From Podocnemis expansa (lineage: Eukaryota; Chordata; Testudines; Podocnemididae), in the NCBI GenBank assembly GCA_007922195.1, contig ML682118.1, positions 2,427,636 to 2,491,635 on the forward strand: a DNA stretch of 64,000 nt, in the 5' to 3' direction. Positions 33,230-45,402 of this stretch are shown one piece after another (within the stretch, counting starts at the first letter, position 1; the number at the start of each line of letters is the position of its first letter). The notes below the pieces were generated by a model. It did no database searches. It had not been told where the DNA came from and saw only the letters and a list, made by a program, of their open reading frames with translations. A program made the translations under genes and the position numbers.

Positions 33230-34230
33230 CAGCCCTGCCCTGCACCCAGACATCTCCCAAGGTGACATGCCAGCGGGGTGGGCTGCATACTATTTGCCCT
33301 CAATCCTGTGATCTTTGGTTCCCACACCCCCTCTACCAACAGGCCCCCCACTCTGCTTAGATCAGGGTCTGCCCCACCACACAGTCCCCAGCCCCTCTGC
33401 CCCATGGGAGGGCGTCTGTGCCCCCCCATCCCTGGGACCCTTCCTTTCCCCGGGCCCTGTACACCCCATACTGCCTGTGCCACAGGCAGACCCAATCCTG
33501 TCCACATAGAGGGAAGGAGGAGACACTCACAAACAGGTGCTGCCAGGGTCCAGCATGACTTCCCCCCTTCAGGATCCTCCTCTCCCTCCTGCTTCTCCTC
33601 CTCTGAGGTGGCTGGTCCCTCCTCAGAGGCAGGGTAGAGCACCTGGCTGGTAGCTGGGGCGGCTGCTGGTGGTGTGCCCTCTGGGCAGCTGGCATCACTG
33701 ACATCCAGGAGGACATCTTCATCCATGGTGTACCTGTCCTGGTGGTCAGTCATGGAGGGGGCCAGCACAGAGTCAACACTCCCTCATGGGAGGCTGGTCG
33801 GCTCCCTACCCAGGAAGCTATACAGCTCCTCATCGTAGGGGCAGCTGGTGGCACATTCTATCCTCTAGTGCCTACTCACCTCCTGGATCTGGGCATAGTG
33901 TTGCCTGATGGCAATTTTGATCTGCACCTGTTCTGTGGTATGGGTGTAGCCCTTAGCAGCCAGAGCCTGAGTGATTGCCAAGTAGATCTCCCGCTTGTGG
34001 TGGCTTCTTCACAGCTCATCTCTCCAAATGCTGAGGAGGCTTAAGACCTTCTCGTGTCTCCAGACAGGAGCTCTGTGACATCCCTGGCTCACAGTGCTGG
34101 CTTCAGACATGGCTGCCTGTGATGCTGCCACCAGGCTGTCTGTGCAGGCTGGGCCTGTGATAGTGGGGGGTGCTTGGCAAGGCAGGTACTTTTTGTCTGG
34201 TGTCATGCACCCTATGATGAAGAAGCTCAA
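33230..34230 (-). pseudogene. Myb/SANT-like DNA-binding protein gene of the Harbinger element
   Basis: On the minus strand, RAPVWRHEKVLSLLSIWRD (about 34090-34035) is followed, after a stop, by KREIYLAITQALAAKGYTHT and EQVQIKIAIRQHYARIQEV (about 33995-33880). This is the trihelix Myb/SANT-like fold with its spaced tryptophans. A GTGAGT donor match follows at 33879-33874. Further on come CPYDEELYSFLG, an acidic stretch (EEKQEGEEDPEGG) and a second GTGAGT at 33530-33525. Such proteins help Harbinger transposase reach the nucleus and bind DNA. The stop and the lost frame make this copy inactive. Confidence 0.75.
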
Positions 34231-34449
34231 ACCATGTATAGTTCGAAATAACGGTTAGTTTGAACTAACATGGCTCCATTGGTTTAGGTCAAACTAAAGG
34301 CAGGTTTTATTAGTTTGAACTAAGCTTTCCTTAGTTCAGACTCAGGAATTTCTTAGTTTGAACTAATTAAAGCCTATTGTGGATGGGGACTAATTTAGTT
34401 TGAATTAAGCCTCCTTATTTAGAACTAAATTGCCAGTGTAGACATAGCC

Positions 34450-35391
34450 TCAGAGTCCTTCCATTAATATTTCAGGTTGTCCAAAAGTGGCTTTTTTGGA
34501 TATCTGTTTTAATGGCTCAAAGCTCCCCAACTTCGAGTTTAGCAGGTCAGAAATGTTGGAGCAGTTCTTTGAACCCGTATCTCTAGCCCTCAGACACTTG
34601 CTTTAAAAATCAAATGCTTCAACTCTAAGGCTTCAGTCTTGTGAACACAACATGATAGGCAAACAATTCTTCCCTCAGTAAATTCACATCTAAATGCTAA
34701 ACACATGCTTTTTGATCTAGTAACAATCAAGTATAGTTGCATACATAACAGAAAGGTAACATACAGTTACAAAAAATTAAAAATATTTAGAAACCACAGG
34801 TTTGTTTGAGCTGGTGTACATATAATGAGCTGTAGATCAACAGAACTGACATCAAGCATTGACTTTAATAACACAGGTGAATGGGCTTTTCTCTGCTCAA
34901 CTATTTAGCATTCCTTATTACCTGTACATAGTGAAATTTACACCTCTTTGAGGTCATGCCCTGAGCCAACTAGCTGTCAGTGCTACAGCCTGTTTTGAAG
35001 GCAGTCACCTACAAAGTTGAATCTGTTAGGTGGCCTCTGATCCTGCCTTCCAGATCAGGAATTTCAGAATAGTGAGGCATTCAAATTCCTGTCTTCCCCT
35101 GACTTGCAAACAGATCTGGGGATCAGCCAGGCAACAGACATTCAGATATCAGTGGTGCAGAGGTTCAAAGGAAAAAATATAGGCATTGAGAAAAGAAGAA
35201 AGATGGTGACAACTGGAGAAAGTGAAGCATCAAATGAGTTTAGGCCCCTTCAGCCTTAGGTGGAAGCTTTGTGAATTGCAATGGAGCCTACAACTACCAA
35301 TTTTAGGTGTATAAACCCAGATTTAGGCATGTACGTCCGAAGTTTAGGCATTTGAGTCCTTTCATGAAATTGGAATTATCTGATTTAGGGC
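34450..35391. other. Intergenic spacer
   Basis: No gene recognised; AT-rich unique-looking sequence. Confidence 0.4.
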
Positions 35392-35513
35392 TGGATTTTC
35401 AAACATGTTTAGGTGCCCAGCGGAGTTTTCAACAGAATCTTGGTGCCTGAAACATCCAGATGTTTTGGAAAATCCCAGTTAGCACCTAAATACTTCTCAA
35501 AATCTAGCCCTTG
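35392..35513. repeat. Short palindromic reptile repeat
   Basis: The left arm TAGGGCTGGATTTTCAAA with TTTAGGTGCC pairs with a right arm that reverses to AAGGGCTAGATTTTGAGA with TTTAGGTGCT. A related diverged copy spans 35630-35760 plus 36266-36300 and is interrupted by the MITE at 35761. Words of this family also recur near 41750-41830, 49620-49740, 54400-54500, 55830-55920 and 56060-56150. Confidence 0.65.
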
Positions 35514-35760
35514 ATGATCTTTAAGAGTTTTTCAGTCATTTAAGAACATAAGACCCACTGATTTTCTAAAGGACAAATTTTCTGAAATCATTCATGTGCT
35601 AAAAGACACAAGCAAGCACTTGGTGGGATTTTCCAAAAACACCAGGAGCCATTTTTGTACAGCTATGTACAGGACTGGTGGGATTTTCAACAGAACCTAG
35701 GAGCTTAAAAAATATTGTAATCAATGGGAGTCAGACGCCTAGCTGTTTTTGAAAATCCCA

Positions 35761-36265
35761 GGCTATGTCCACACAATGTTTTTAAATCAAAGCAACTGTT
35801 GCTTCAATTTAAAAGTTGTCATGTCCGAACAACATTTTGTTATTTCAAAATGATAAGCCCTATCATTTCAAAATAATGAACCTTATTTTGAAATAGTAAA
35901 ACCTAGGCTGAAATCGAAATAGCCATTATTTCAAAATGGTTGTTTCAAAACAATGCTGTTTGGACATGGTATTTCAAAAAAAACATTATTTAGAATTAAC
36001 AGTTTTGCCCTTCTCCTTCCCAGGATGCCTTTCCCTTTTCATGTATTGGGTGGGGGCATGGCCCTTCTAGAAGGCCATTTTGCCACACCTCCCATGGTGC
36101 CCCTCTCCTGAATCGAAATAGCAAGGCCTGTGTTCAGACTTGTTATTTCAATTTGAGGTTTTTGCTTATTTTGATTTAAGTTAATTCAAAATAACCTTTT
36201 TATTTCAAATTAACTTATTTCAAATTAACTTCTTTCAAAATAAGCACCTACACGTGGACATAGCC
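35761..36265. mobile_element. Harbinger-type MITE, TTCGAAATAA lineage
   Basis: Ends GGCTATGTCCACAC and, reversed, GGCTATGTCCACGTG. CCA is duplicated at 35758-35760 and 36266-36268. It carries the core ('gggggcatggcccttc', 'gccacacctcccatggtgcc') in reverse orientation. 505 bp. Inserted into the palindromic reptile repeat noted above. Confidence 0.9.
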
Positions 36266-36313
36266 CCAGTGGGCACCTAAATGCCTTTGTAAATCTGGAC
36301 GTAAAAACTTAAT

Positions 36314-37026
36314 GGGTACATCTACATTACTCAGCATTTTCAAAAAAAAATTTTTTTCAGGATAAATATTTTGAAATTAGTATCTCAAAAAAAGGTTTTT
36401 TTTTTCAAAAATGCTATTTCAGGACAACAGTCCATTGTCCTGAAATATGTTGGGTTTTTTTTATTTTGAAAAGGAAAGTCTACACTGGACTTTCTTTATT
36501 GAAAAAATGCAAGTCAATGGATGAGATAGGGAGGATTTGGGGGGGAGCCTTCCCCGTGTCCCACAATGGCTTTTTTTAAAAACGCTAGCTTGAAAAAGGC
36601 TTTGATTTTGAAAAAGCTGGCGCTTTTAACTTTTTCAAAAAAGGTCTCCAGTATTTCAAAATACTGGAGCACTTTTTCAGGATTGTAAAACCTCATTTAA
36701 TATCAAAAAGAAGCCTTTTTTTAAGCTAGCTTTTACCAAAAAAAAAGCCATCGCAGGACATGAAAAAGGCTTTTTTTCAAAAAATCCTCCCTATCTCATG
36801 CATTGACTTGCTTTAAAAAAAAAAAAAGAAAGTTCAGCGTAGACTTTCCTTTTCCAAAAAAAAAAAAAGCCATGGCATTTTGGGACAATGAGCCATCCCC
36901 GGACTGTTGTCTCGAAATAACATTTTTTGAAAAAAAAAAAAAAAAAAGGTTTTTTTAGATAATTATTCCAAAAAACATATCCCAAAAAAAGATTTTTCAA
37001 CAATGCTGAGTAATGTAGACATAGCC
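36314..37026. mobile_element. 713-bp fold-back element with Harbinger-like tips
   Basis: The left tip GGGTACATCTACATTACTCA and the right tip reversed, GGCTATGTCTACATTACTCA, are followed by matching arms. For example 'tgcaagtcaatggatgaga' (36508) faces 'tctcatgcattgacttgc' (36795), and AAAAAGCC and AAAGCTGGC-type blocks recur in inverted order. Nearly the whole length can fold on itself. Flanks are AAT and AAC. Long A and T runs dominate; non-coding. Confidence 0.8.
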
Positions 37027-37278
37027 AACAACACTGATTTAGGCTGCTAAATCACTTATGTAATTTTGAAAAAGTTACCTATTTTCTTCTTGGCTGCTGG
37101 CTGAGATTTTAGCAAAGCAGCTGAAGGGAGTTAACTGCACATCTCCCATACAATATCAATGTCATTTGGCTGTCTAACACACTTAGTTGCTTTGAAAAAT
37201 GCCAGTGTAAAGCTTCAACTTTTTGTAAAGCCCTTAGGTGCCTAAAAGGGGTAATTGGCAGGACATTTCTTTAAAACC

Positions 37279-38199
37279 TCATTTGCCACATATCACTTGC
37301 CTCAGGGCTCTTTTCATTTCCTTGTTTCTCAGGCTGTAGATGAGAGGATTGAGGAGTGGAGTCAGCATAGAATAAACCACTGAGATCAGCCTGTCTCTCT
37401 GCAGTGAGTAACTGGAAGCAGGCCGCATGTACACAAAGGCAAGTGTTCCAAAGAACAAAGTGAACACAGCCAGGTGAGACCCACAGGTGGAGAAGACCTT
37501 CTGCCTTCCACCCTCCATGCGGATCTTGATGACTGCTGAGACAATGTGGCTATAGGAGATGAGCACCAAGAGGAAGGAGCTCAGTCCAATCAGCAGACCA
37601 CCAACAAATATTGCAGCTTCATTGGCTGATATGTTGCTGCAGGACAGGGCCAGAAGTGGTGGGAGGTCACAGAAGAAATGTTGAATTTCGTTGGAGTTGC
37701 AGAATGAAAGCTGAGATGCCAGGGTCAGGTGTAGTGTGGAATACAGACACCCACCTGTCCATGAGCCAGCCACCAGCCCAATGCAGACATAATGGTTCAT
37801 GATGGCAGCATAATGCAATGGCTCACAGATGGCGGTATAACGGTCAAAAGCCATGACTGCAAGCAGAAAGCACTCAGTTGCCAGAAAAGACACAAAGAAG
37901 TATAGCTGTGTCATGCAACCGCCAAAGGAAATCTTTCTGTTGTCAGCAATGAAGTTGGACAACATTTTGGGGACAGTGCAAGTGCTGTAGCAGATGTCCA
38001 CCAAGGCCAGGTTGCTAAGAAAGAAGTACATGGGGGTGTGAAGCATGGGTTTGGTGCATATGGCTACAATGATTGTGGAGTTACCCAACAGTGTTAACAA
38101 GTAAATGATTAAAAACAGCCCGAAGACAAGGATCTGCTGTTCTTGAAGACTGGAAAGTTCCAAGAAAACAAATTCAATCACTTTGCTTCTGTTGTTCAT
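37279..38199 (-). CDS. Olfactory receptor, class II, intact
   Basis: A 306-residue odorant GPCR on the minus strand. Seen: NRS glycosylation site at residue 3; LLGNSTIIVAI in TM1; PMYFFLSNLALVDIC; Cys in FGGCMTQ; MAFDRYTAICEPLHY after TM3 (Phe and Thr where Tyr and Val are usual, DRY core kept); SFCN, FFCD and LSCS cysteines in loop 2; LISYSHIV in TM5; KVFSTCGSHL; NPLIYSLRNKEMK in TM7. The start at MNNRS was chosen over one 13 codons upstream because it gives the standard OR N-terminus. No stop or frameshift. No convincing splice acceptor was seen directly upstream. Subfamily not assigned. Confidence 0.94.
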   Translation of the reverse strand: MNNRSKVIEFVFLELSSLQEQQILVFGLFLIIYLLTLLGNSTIIVAICTKPMLHTPMYFFLSNLALVDICYSTCTVPKMLSNFIADNRKISFGGCMTQLYFFVSFLATECFLLAVMAFDRYTAICEPLHYAAIMNHYVCIGLVAGSWTGGCLYSTLHLTLASQLSFCNSNEIQHFFCDLPPLLALSCSNISANEAAIFVGGLLIGLSSFLLVLISYSHIVSAVIKIRMEGGRQKVFSTCGSHLAVFTLFFGTLAFVYMRPASSYSLQRDRLISVVYSMLTPLLNPLIYSLRNKEMKRALRQVICGK

Positions 38200-38939
38200 C
38201 TCTTGTGTAATAATCTTGGCTTTTGGTAAACCAGTCATTAGGAAATCTTGTGTACTGTCTCCTTTGCCCTTATTTTCTTCATTTTCTTGACATCTGCCAT
38301 TCTCCTGTTTCTATCATCTTTCATTCTCTTTTCCTTTTTCCATTCCTCAGGCTTTCTTCATCTTTTTCTCTTTCCATCTCTCTTTGTCTTTCCCTTTTAT
38401 TATATACATCTCAAGTGTGAAGAGATTACCCTGCAGGGTGAGGGGGAAATAGCAAGAAAAGCTGTTTCCATTCACTGTGTCTCTGTCTCTACCTGCCTAC
38501 AGATTTCTCTAGATTTTTATACTAGTGTCCATCACTGTAACATCAGAGCTCCTTCAATGACCTAGAATGATTATTCTGTACAGAGAAAAGTGAATTTCAG
38601 CCAGACTTGTTACATAGCTTATTTGGAGGCTTCTGAAATTCTCTCCTCTCAGTGCTTAAATTTGTATTTAGTAGTTTAAGTTTCCAGATATTGGCCATTC
38701 TCATGGATTCTGCTGTATTTGGTAACAATGAGGTTAGAAAGCCAATTGGATTAGAATACTTAACTGCTATTTGTGCCTTTGAAAATCTCTTTTTAGAAAA
38801 CAAAATCAAGGACTTAAATCTATTTCTCATCATTTACATTAAGGAGAATTTACACCTTGTGTGGGTAGCAATCACTATTATTAGTCTCAGCAAGAGTTTC
38901 ATTTGATTAGATCAGATAATGTTAGCCCTGTAAATTTGT

Positions 38940-38972
<33 letters not shown>

Positions 38973-41157
38973 TACCTTCCTCTAGAGCATAGGATTCCAA
39001 GCAAAGACCGAGACCTGTTGTGATAATTGGGTCAAACATACCTGAGTTGTGAGATCAATGATAAGAAGTAAAAGTTTACCAAATGTCTCCATAACCAAAG
39101 ACTGAATTAATCCAAAGAAAAAGGCCTTCTGGCATAACTCAAGGGCATTTTTAAGATCACAAGTGAGACACAAAAAGAGTGTGGAACCAGAAATCCATGA
39201 ACCAAAATGGATGTGTTGGAAATCGTATCTAAGTAGTGGACAAAATAATGAGTGGATGGACTACTGCATCCATCACACCCGTTAGTGTTCCTCAAAAAGA
39301 GACTTTGCAGGAGAGAGAGGCTGGCTGACTGAATGATGAGAGGAGGGGAAAAAGTGAGTTTCACCATCTTGGCTGCCAGCACCATCATCTCCTGGCAACA
39401 CTAAATATTCTTCATCCTAATCCTGAGAGATGCCCTGACCAGACCTGGCTAGAGAGAGGGAGCCAGATGACACCACTACAGCCACTGGCTCCAGCTAAAT
39501 CCCAAACATCACCTGAGATATGGGACTTTTTTCTTTCTCTCCAAGCCCTCATGTGTCCTTTTTAGTTCCATAACTTATTTTTTCTCTTCTCTCACAAACA
39601 CTCTTTTTTTCCTTATGTCTAATCAGAATCTTCCGTAGCTGTCCAAGACTGCATATTTTGCAACACTGTTTTAAGCCTGTAACCAGAAAGACAGGTAAAT
39701 ATAGTGCCCCTAAATAGCCTGACATTGCTACAGGTTTGCCAGGAGTCAGAATACCCAGGAAGAACATGTGTGGGTGCTTATATTTTTCCTGTAGCCAGGT
39801 TTTGAATTAGAGTTAATTGTGGAGATAAAACATGAATTTTCTGCCTTTGCAGTTCTTTCCTACCCTATCTCCTTCCCTCCTCCTACCCACCTCCAGTTTA
39901 TGTTAATCTTGTTTTGCCTTCTAGAAACTGGGACTGGATTTTAACAACATCGATGACAGCTCTAGATAACTTCTCTTGTCCACAAAACAGATTGTTATTA
40001 CTGTTTAAGGGATAGTTAAATAATATGGTGTTGGTGTTTGTTTACTTAAAAATTCTTGTCTGACAAAGGAAATGGAACAAGGAATATGGTTTAAATGGAA
40101 ACCTTGTTGCTTAATATCCTAAATTTCAAAAGTTTTAACAGTTTCCTTTTCTGAGTTTAAATAAAATATTTAAAAGATACTTAATGATGTGTTTAGCATG
40201 GTGCTAAGCAGGCTGAGATCTTTCTATGACAAGCCCCAACCTTGTTTACCATCATTTAATGTTGGGCAGTGAGAGGGTTATGTTAACACCATTGGCTCCT
40301 TAGGACCATATATTCGAGCTAAATTAATACATTAGAACCCATTGCCCCAGGTGCTGTACAAATGCAGAACAAAAAAAAACCAATCCTTGCTTAAAAAAAA
40401 AAAAGCTTACAATTGAAATATAAGATGAGAAACACAAGCTTAATAGGCCAGACAAATACTGTCTGTCTAGTTCCAAAGGGGTGGCTGTGCTAGTTTAGTT
40501 TACACTATGCTTTTCTGTTGCCACCTTCGCCCTCTCACAATCTCCATGTACATGGGAAGAGGCAGTGGTGAGACACTTTTGAAGAACCACCTCTCCCAAT
40601 ATTATTGCTTTATTTTTCAAAGTTTATTAGTAACCTAATTTCTCATAGAAATAAACTCACATTTCATCTTACTGGAACTGTGAGGCATTTTTGGCTGTAC
40701 CTGTTTTTTACTTAAAAATACAGATGGGGGGGGACTGAAAAAATGTCTATTATATGTCAATTTTAGCAAATCATGTTGGGTAAAAAGTTTGGAAATGAGG
40801 GCTACATTCCCAAAACCAATTAGGAGGTTCTGAGGATGCTGTCCTCTAGAACTAATAGATCAGGGGTTAGACCTCCATTATGTAATGTAACAACCCATGT
40901 TCAAATCTAAGCCTGACAATCTATACCAAAGCTGAACATCCCCTTTGCCCGTGTTAGCTCTCGTAGGCCAACTACAGGTATCTAATTGCATTGTAGATAT
41001 AATCTTGGATAACCTCAACTTTTCCTCTTTCAGTAGCAGAATATTGTTTCCCTTTAACAAATAGAGCTATATATAAAGAGAGATAAAGTTTCTTTGATCT
41101 AAATGGTCACATTCATAGTTTGTGGTCACGTTCCAGCCACGACTCAATGATATCATT
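38200..41157. other. Intergenic region with simple repeats and an L2/MIR-like scrap
   Basis: It holds a pyrimidine-rich tract upstream of the OR gene (38260-38420), a CTAT microsatellite, and around 40325-40440 the words 'ccaggtgctgtacaaatg' and 'aagcttacaattg', typical of old LINE/SINE 3' ends. No gene recognised. Confidence 0.45.
38941..38972. repeat. (CTAT)n microsatellite
   Basis: Eight perfect CTAT units. Confidence 0.97.
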
Positions 41158-41399
41158 GGCTGTGTTCACACAGCACTCTTATTTCAAAACAACAGAGGTT
41201 GTTTTGAAATAAGAAATACCCTGTTCACACGACGCACGGTTGTTTCAAAACAACAGCTATTTCGCTTTGAGCTTTTTTCCTTAATTCAAATTAACAAACT
41301 GTTTATTCGAATTAAGTTATTTTGAAATAAGGCATTATTTCAATACAAGTTGTTTTGACACAACTTTTATCGAAATAATGCCTGTGTGTGAACACAGCC
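41158..41399. mobile_element. Harbinger-type MITE, shortest complete copy
   Basis: The ends GGCTGTGTTCACAC are perfect 14-bp inverted repeats. ATT is duplicated at 41155-41157 and 41400-41402. The interior is all TTTCAAAACAAC- and TTTGAAATAAG-type motifs. At 242 bp it lacks the GC-richer core. Its 'ttcacac' tip variant is shared with the gap-associated copy ending at 48135. Confidence 0.92.
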
Positions 41400-41974
41400 A
41401 TTGTTACTTTGGATCATTCCAGTGGTGCTGTTTGAAATTGGATTGTTAACCAGATACTACATATCACATAGAAATAAAATATAACTAGACTCACCCACAA
41501 ATAGCTTGGTGTTCCAAAGCAACATAAGATGTTATTGGGTGTACTTCACTACTCTGATCTGAATAGAGAGATAGATGCATGAATAATAAGTCCTTGTGGA
41601 AGGAAAGTGAATGTTCCTTCCATTGGAAGAGGCTGCTTGAGTGAATGAATATTGTATTTCTCTGTCTACTATATTTCAAGAATATAGAGTCATTGCTTTC
41701 ATCCAGTTAATGGAATACAGAATTTCGGGCTCTCAGTTGATTATACCCAAATTCCCAAAGGTATCTAAGCACCTAGATCTCATTAAAAGCAATTGGAATT
41801 AGGTGCCTAAACACCTTTGATGATTTTTGCCCTCACTCCAGGTGCTTCCTATCAAATTAAATGAAGAGCAGAGAATTTACAGAAAGAGGAATAATTTCAC
41901 TCATTTTCATGTGGGATGCTGGATTAGTCAGCAGGTCAGATAGATAGGTGTAGAATCAGAGAGGGCAGATCAGG
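41400..41974. other. Intergenic spacer
   Basis: No gene; 41750-41830 has words of the palindromic reptile repeat ('taggtgcctaaacacctttg'). Confidence 0.4.
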
Positions 41975-42034
41975 TTCATAGAAACATAGCAGATTAGGGT
42001 TGAAAATGACCTCAGGAGATTATCTAGACTCATA

Positions 42035-42568
42035 GGGTATGTCTAGATTTACACTTTAAATTGAAATAATGATGTTTATTTTGATTTAAAGTAGTGCATA
42101 TTTGTGCTAGCTTTCCTTATTTTGAAATGAGGAGCTCCCTTTGAAACAATAAAGCCTCTGTTTATAATTTTGAAATAAACTTTGAAATAATAAAGCTTCT
42201 GTTTACATCAAAATTACAGTTAAATCAAAATTATTATTTTGAAATAACACAGTGTAGCCGCATTATTTTGATTTAACCGTTATTTTGATTTAATGCTTTT
42301 TCTCTTCTCCCTCCCAGGGTCCCTTCCTCTTTCTATATTTTAGGTGAGGGCCATGGCCCTTCTTGGGGGCCATCTTGCTACACCTCCCCTGATGCCCCTC
42401 TCCTAAATCAAACTAGCAAGTCTTGTGCATGGACACGCTAGTTTGATTTGGTTACTAGGAAGGACATGTTAGATCAATTTAACTTAAATTGGTTTCATGA
42501 TTTTTATTTTGATTTAATTAGATCAATTTAAGTTAAATAGATTTAACAACCTAAGTGTAGACATAGCC
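42035..42568. mobile_element. Harbinger-type MITE in old CR1
   Basis: Left GGGTATGTCTAGAT and reversed right GGCTATGTCTACAC, with ATA duplicated at 42032-42034 and 42569-42571. The core ('gggggccatcttgctacacc', then 'gatgcccctctcctaaa') is in reverse orientation. It mixes tttgaaataa motifs on one side with tttgatttaa and aaattgatct motifs on the other. 534 bp. Confidence 0.88.
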
Positions 42569-43111
42569 ATAAACTGTAAAATGAGAAGTGATCAATGTGT
42601 TCATCCAGTCTAACCTCCTGAAAAATGCATGTGACAGAAATTCACCTACCCACTCCTTAAATAGACCCCTAACCTAAGACTGAGCTATCAAAGTACTTAA
42701 ATCATGATTTAAAGACTTTAAGATACAGGCAATCCACCAGCAATTTTACTGTGTGCCCATGCTACACAGAGAGGCAAAAAATCCCCAGACTTTTTGTCAG
42801 TCTGCCCTGGAGGGGGGAATTTCCACCTGACCACATATATGTCAGTCAATTAAACCCTGAGCATGTGGGAAAAACTGACTTACCAAACACACAAAGAATT
42901 CTCTGTAATAACTCAGAACCACCCCATCATACATTCCCACCACAGGCCATTGGCTTATCTACCTCCAATAATCAAGGATTAATCAATTTCCAGAAAAGGC
43001 TGTCCCATCATACTATACCTTTCATAAATTTATCAAGCACAGCTTTGAAGCCAGTGAGGTGTTTTATCCCCATTGCTCCTCTTGGAAGGCTATTCCAGAA
43101 CATCACTCCTC

Positions 43112-43400
43112 TCATGGTTGAAACCTACTGGTACATATGATTTCAAATCTAAAATTCCTGATGGCCAGTGTATATACATTTATTCTTGCATCTACATTGG
43201 TGCTGAATTTAAATAATTCTGCTCTCTCCCTGGTATTTAGCCTCTTGATGTGATTATAGTGAGCAATCATATCTCCCCTCATTCTTCTTTTGGTTAGGCT
43301 AAAGAAGTTAAGCTCCTCAAGTCTTCTCTCATCAGGCAGATATTTCATTCTGTGGATCATCTTAGTAACTTTTCTCTGCAACTATTCTGGTTTGAATTAA
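43112..43400 (-). pseudogene. CR1-like RT C-terminal remnant
   Basis: The 89-residue open stretch reads QRKVTKMIHRMKYLPDERR, LEELNFFSLTKRRMRGDMIA and HYNHIKRLN. It aligns with the QRRATKMI...[15 protein letters not shown]...FNYLKG order of the long CR1, but with many substitutions. It is an older lineage than 1344-4858. Confidence 0.8.
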
Positions 43401-43885
43401 TCTTTCTTAAGCATGAGGAACCAGAACTTCACACAATATTCCAGATGAAGTCTCACCAGTACCTTGCATTACTATACTAACACTGCCCTATCGCTACTGG
43501 AAATACCTCATTTGATTCAGACTAGGATCAGATTAGCTTTTCTTCACAGTCACATCACACTTGGTGGTTCACAGTCATCCTGTGATCAACCAGTACACCC
43601 AGGCCCTTTGCCTCCTCTGTCACTTCCAGATGATGTGTCCCCAACTTATATAAAAAATTCTTGTTATTAGTCCCTAAATACATGAGCTTAAACTTTCCAC
43701 TTTTCTATCTCATCCTATTCCTATTACTCCAGTGCACAAGGTCATCCAGATCTTCTGGTTTGATACCCTGATCCTTCTGTGTATCTAGTCTAACCCCCTG
43801 CTCAAAACAGCAGCAAACCCAACTAAATCATCCCAGCCAGCATTTTGTCAAGCCAGGCCTTAGAAATGTTTAACAATGGAGGTTA

Positions 43886-45399
43886 CTGGGTGGACTCAAA
43901 CCTGGCTGGTGTGGACGCTGAGACACAGTTAGACAGGTTTTGGAGGAGGCTCAGGGAGGGACGATCAATTTGGTTTGTGGGAGCTCATGGATGGTAGGGG
44001 AGATTTCTGAGGGATACTTAGGCATAGCAGATTAGATTCTGGGTCAGTTTGAAGTCAGCAGATCAAATGACTGGATGAGGCAGGTCAGATATTCTTTCAT
44101 TCAGAAAGTGGCCATATTTTCCTAAAGATTGATCTGACCTAAAAACTTTTTTAATGTTATTTTTCTCAATTGAAAATTTAAAAATATGAAGAAATATAAA
44201 AATTTTCCTAGGAAAGAAGGCCATTGTGTGCAACCCTCATCTTTTTTTTAAAAAACATACACTATGGGAAATTCCTGATCAGGAAATTTGGATATATGAC
44301 ATAGTCACTTCACAATGATGCAATTAATACTCTACCATCTAGTTCCTGAATATAATCACACAGGCCTCTTTGTAGTGCAGATGTGTTGAACTTTTGGCAA
44401 TATATTTTTAGCCAATCTGGGTTGAGGTTTTGAACCATTCTATTAAGCATTTGAGCAGTTAACTAGTAAAAACTTCTAGTAGAATGATTCCAATATAAAG
44501 TACCTTCTTTTCAGTGAGAGTATTTAGTTAGCTAACTAAGGATAAAGGTCCACATCTCATTTACCCTCAGTCTACCTATCCCTTTTCTGACAGATCCATC
44601 TTCAGAGGTCCCTTCAAGTCACCAGAGCCATGTACAGTGGCTGTGGGGTAAATGAAAACCAGCCCCCTGGGAAATTCTATAGTCAGCGGTAGCAGGGATC
44701 CATCAAAAAAAAAAATGTCTAGTCACAGACAGTAGCTGTCACTAGATATTTCAAAAAAGGTGCAGTAACTGTGGCAGTGGAAAGTCCCCAGATTTCATTT
44801 TCTCCTAAGTACCTGTGGTTCCAGAGTGGGTTACATGCTGAAACAAGAGAGTCATAGCTTTTCCCTTCTGATTAGCAAAAGCTTTCATTAAAATAGCCAC
44901 CCAACACATCCAGCACAATGCACATATATGCTTCATTGCCCTAAAACCATCACATTGCAAAGAAGTTGAGTGTGGCACAATGTGGACTTGAATTCTCTTC
45001 TCCAGGGTTCTAGTCTCAGGTGTTTGCTGAAGTATGGACTGGTGGCTAGCAAAGAAGTCAAGCTTCTTTTCTTGTCTCAGCCACAGACTCAGTTCTATAT
45101 CTGCATCTGCTCATTTATTTTGTTGGGCCAGTAGTCAATAGTGCTATTCTGGACAGACAGAAATGTAACTAAAAGAAACATCTGACCTATGATCTCCATG
45201 TTTATATCTGTGTGATCAGACTGGGAGCAGTAAGTGGTAAATCTGACTTTGCTCAGTGTATCACAGATGCTTACCTGTACCCCAGCCCCATTACCAATGA
45301 ATCAGACTATCTCAGTATCATTAATGTAGTTATCCTGACAAAACCCCCTCCGGGAGGGAAGGGCTACCATCCCTTTTTCCAGACAGACAACTGAGTCAC
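43886..45399. other. Intergenic region without recognised gene
   Basis: AT-rich; no domain-bearing frame. Possible SINE scraps near 44970-45100. Confidence 0.4.
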
Positions 45400-45402
45400 A
45401 GA

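Larger units (their letters stand above)
32167..34449. mobile_element. PIF/Harbinger-type DNA transposon, 2.3 kb, TTAGTTCGAACTAA lineage
   Basis: Left end GGCTATGGCTACAC and reversed right end GGCTATGTCTACAC, with TCA duplicated at 32164-32166 and 34450-34452. Sub-terminal zones are ttagtttgaact-type motifs. The interior has a plus-strand transposase N-terminal remnant and a minus-strand Myb/SANT-like gene. It is the longest family member here and shows what the small TTAGTTCGAACTAA MITEs derive from. Confidence 0.85.
41975..43885 (-). mobile_element. Old CR1-like LINE remnants, interrupted by a MITE
   Basis: A CR1 3'-end-like start (41975-42034, 'gattagggttgaaaatgacc') is split by a MITE. 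It resumes at 42572 with the order shared with 26690-28480, then an RT C-terminal block (43112-43400), and finally another CR1 3' portion (43784-43885, 'ctagtctaaccccctgctc'). At least two CR1 insertions are therefore present. Confidence 0.75.
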
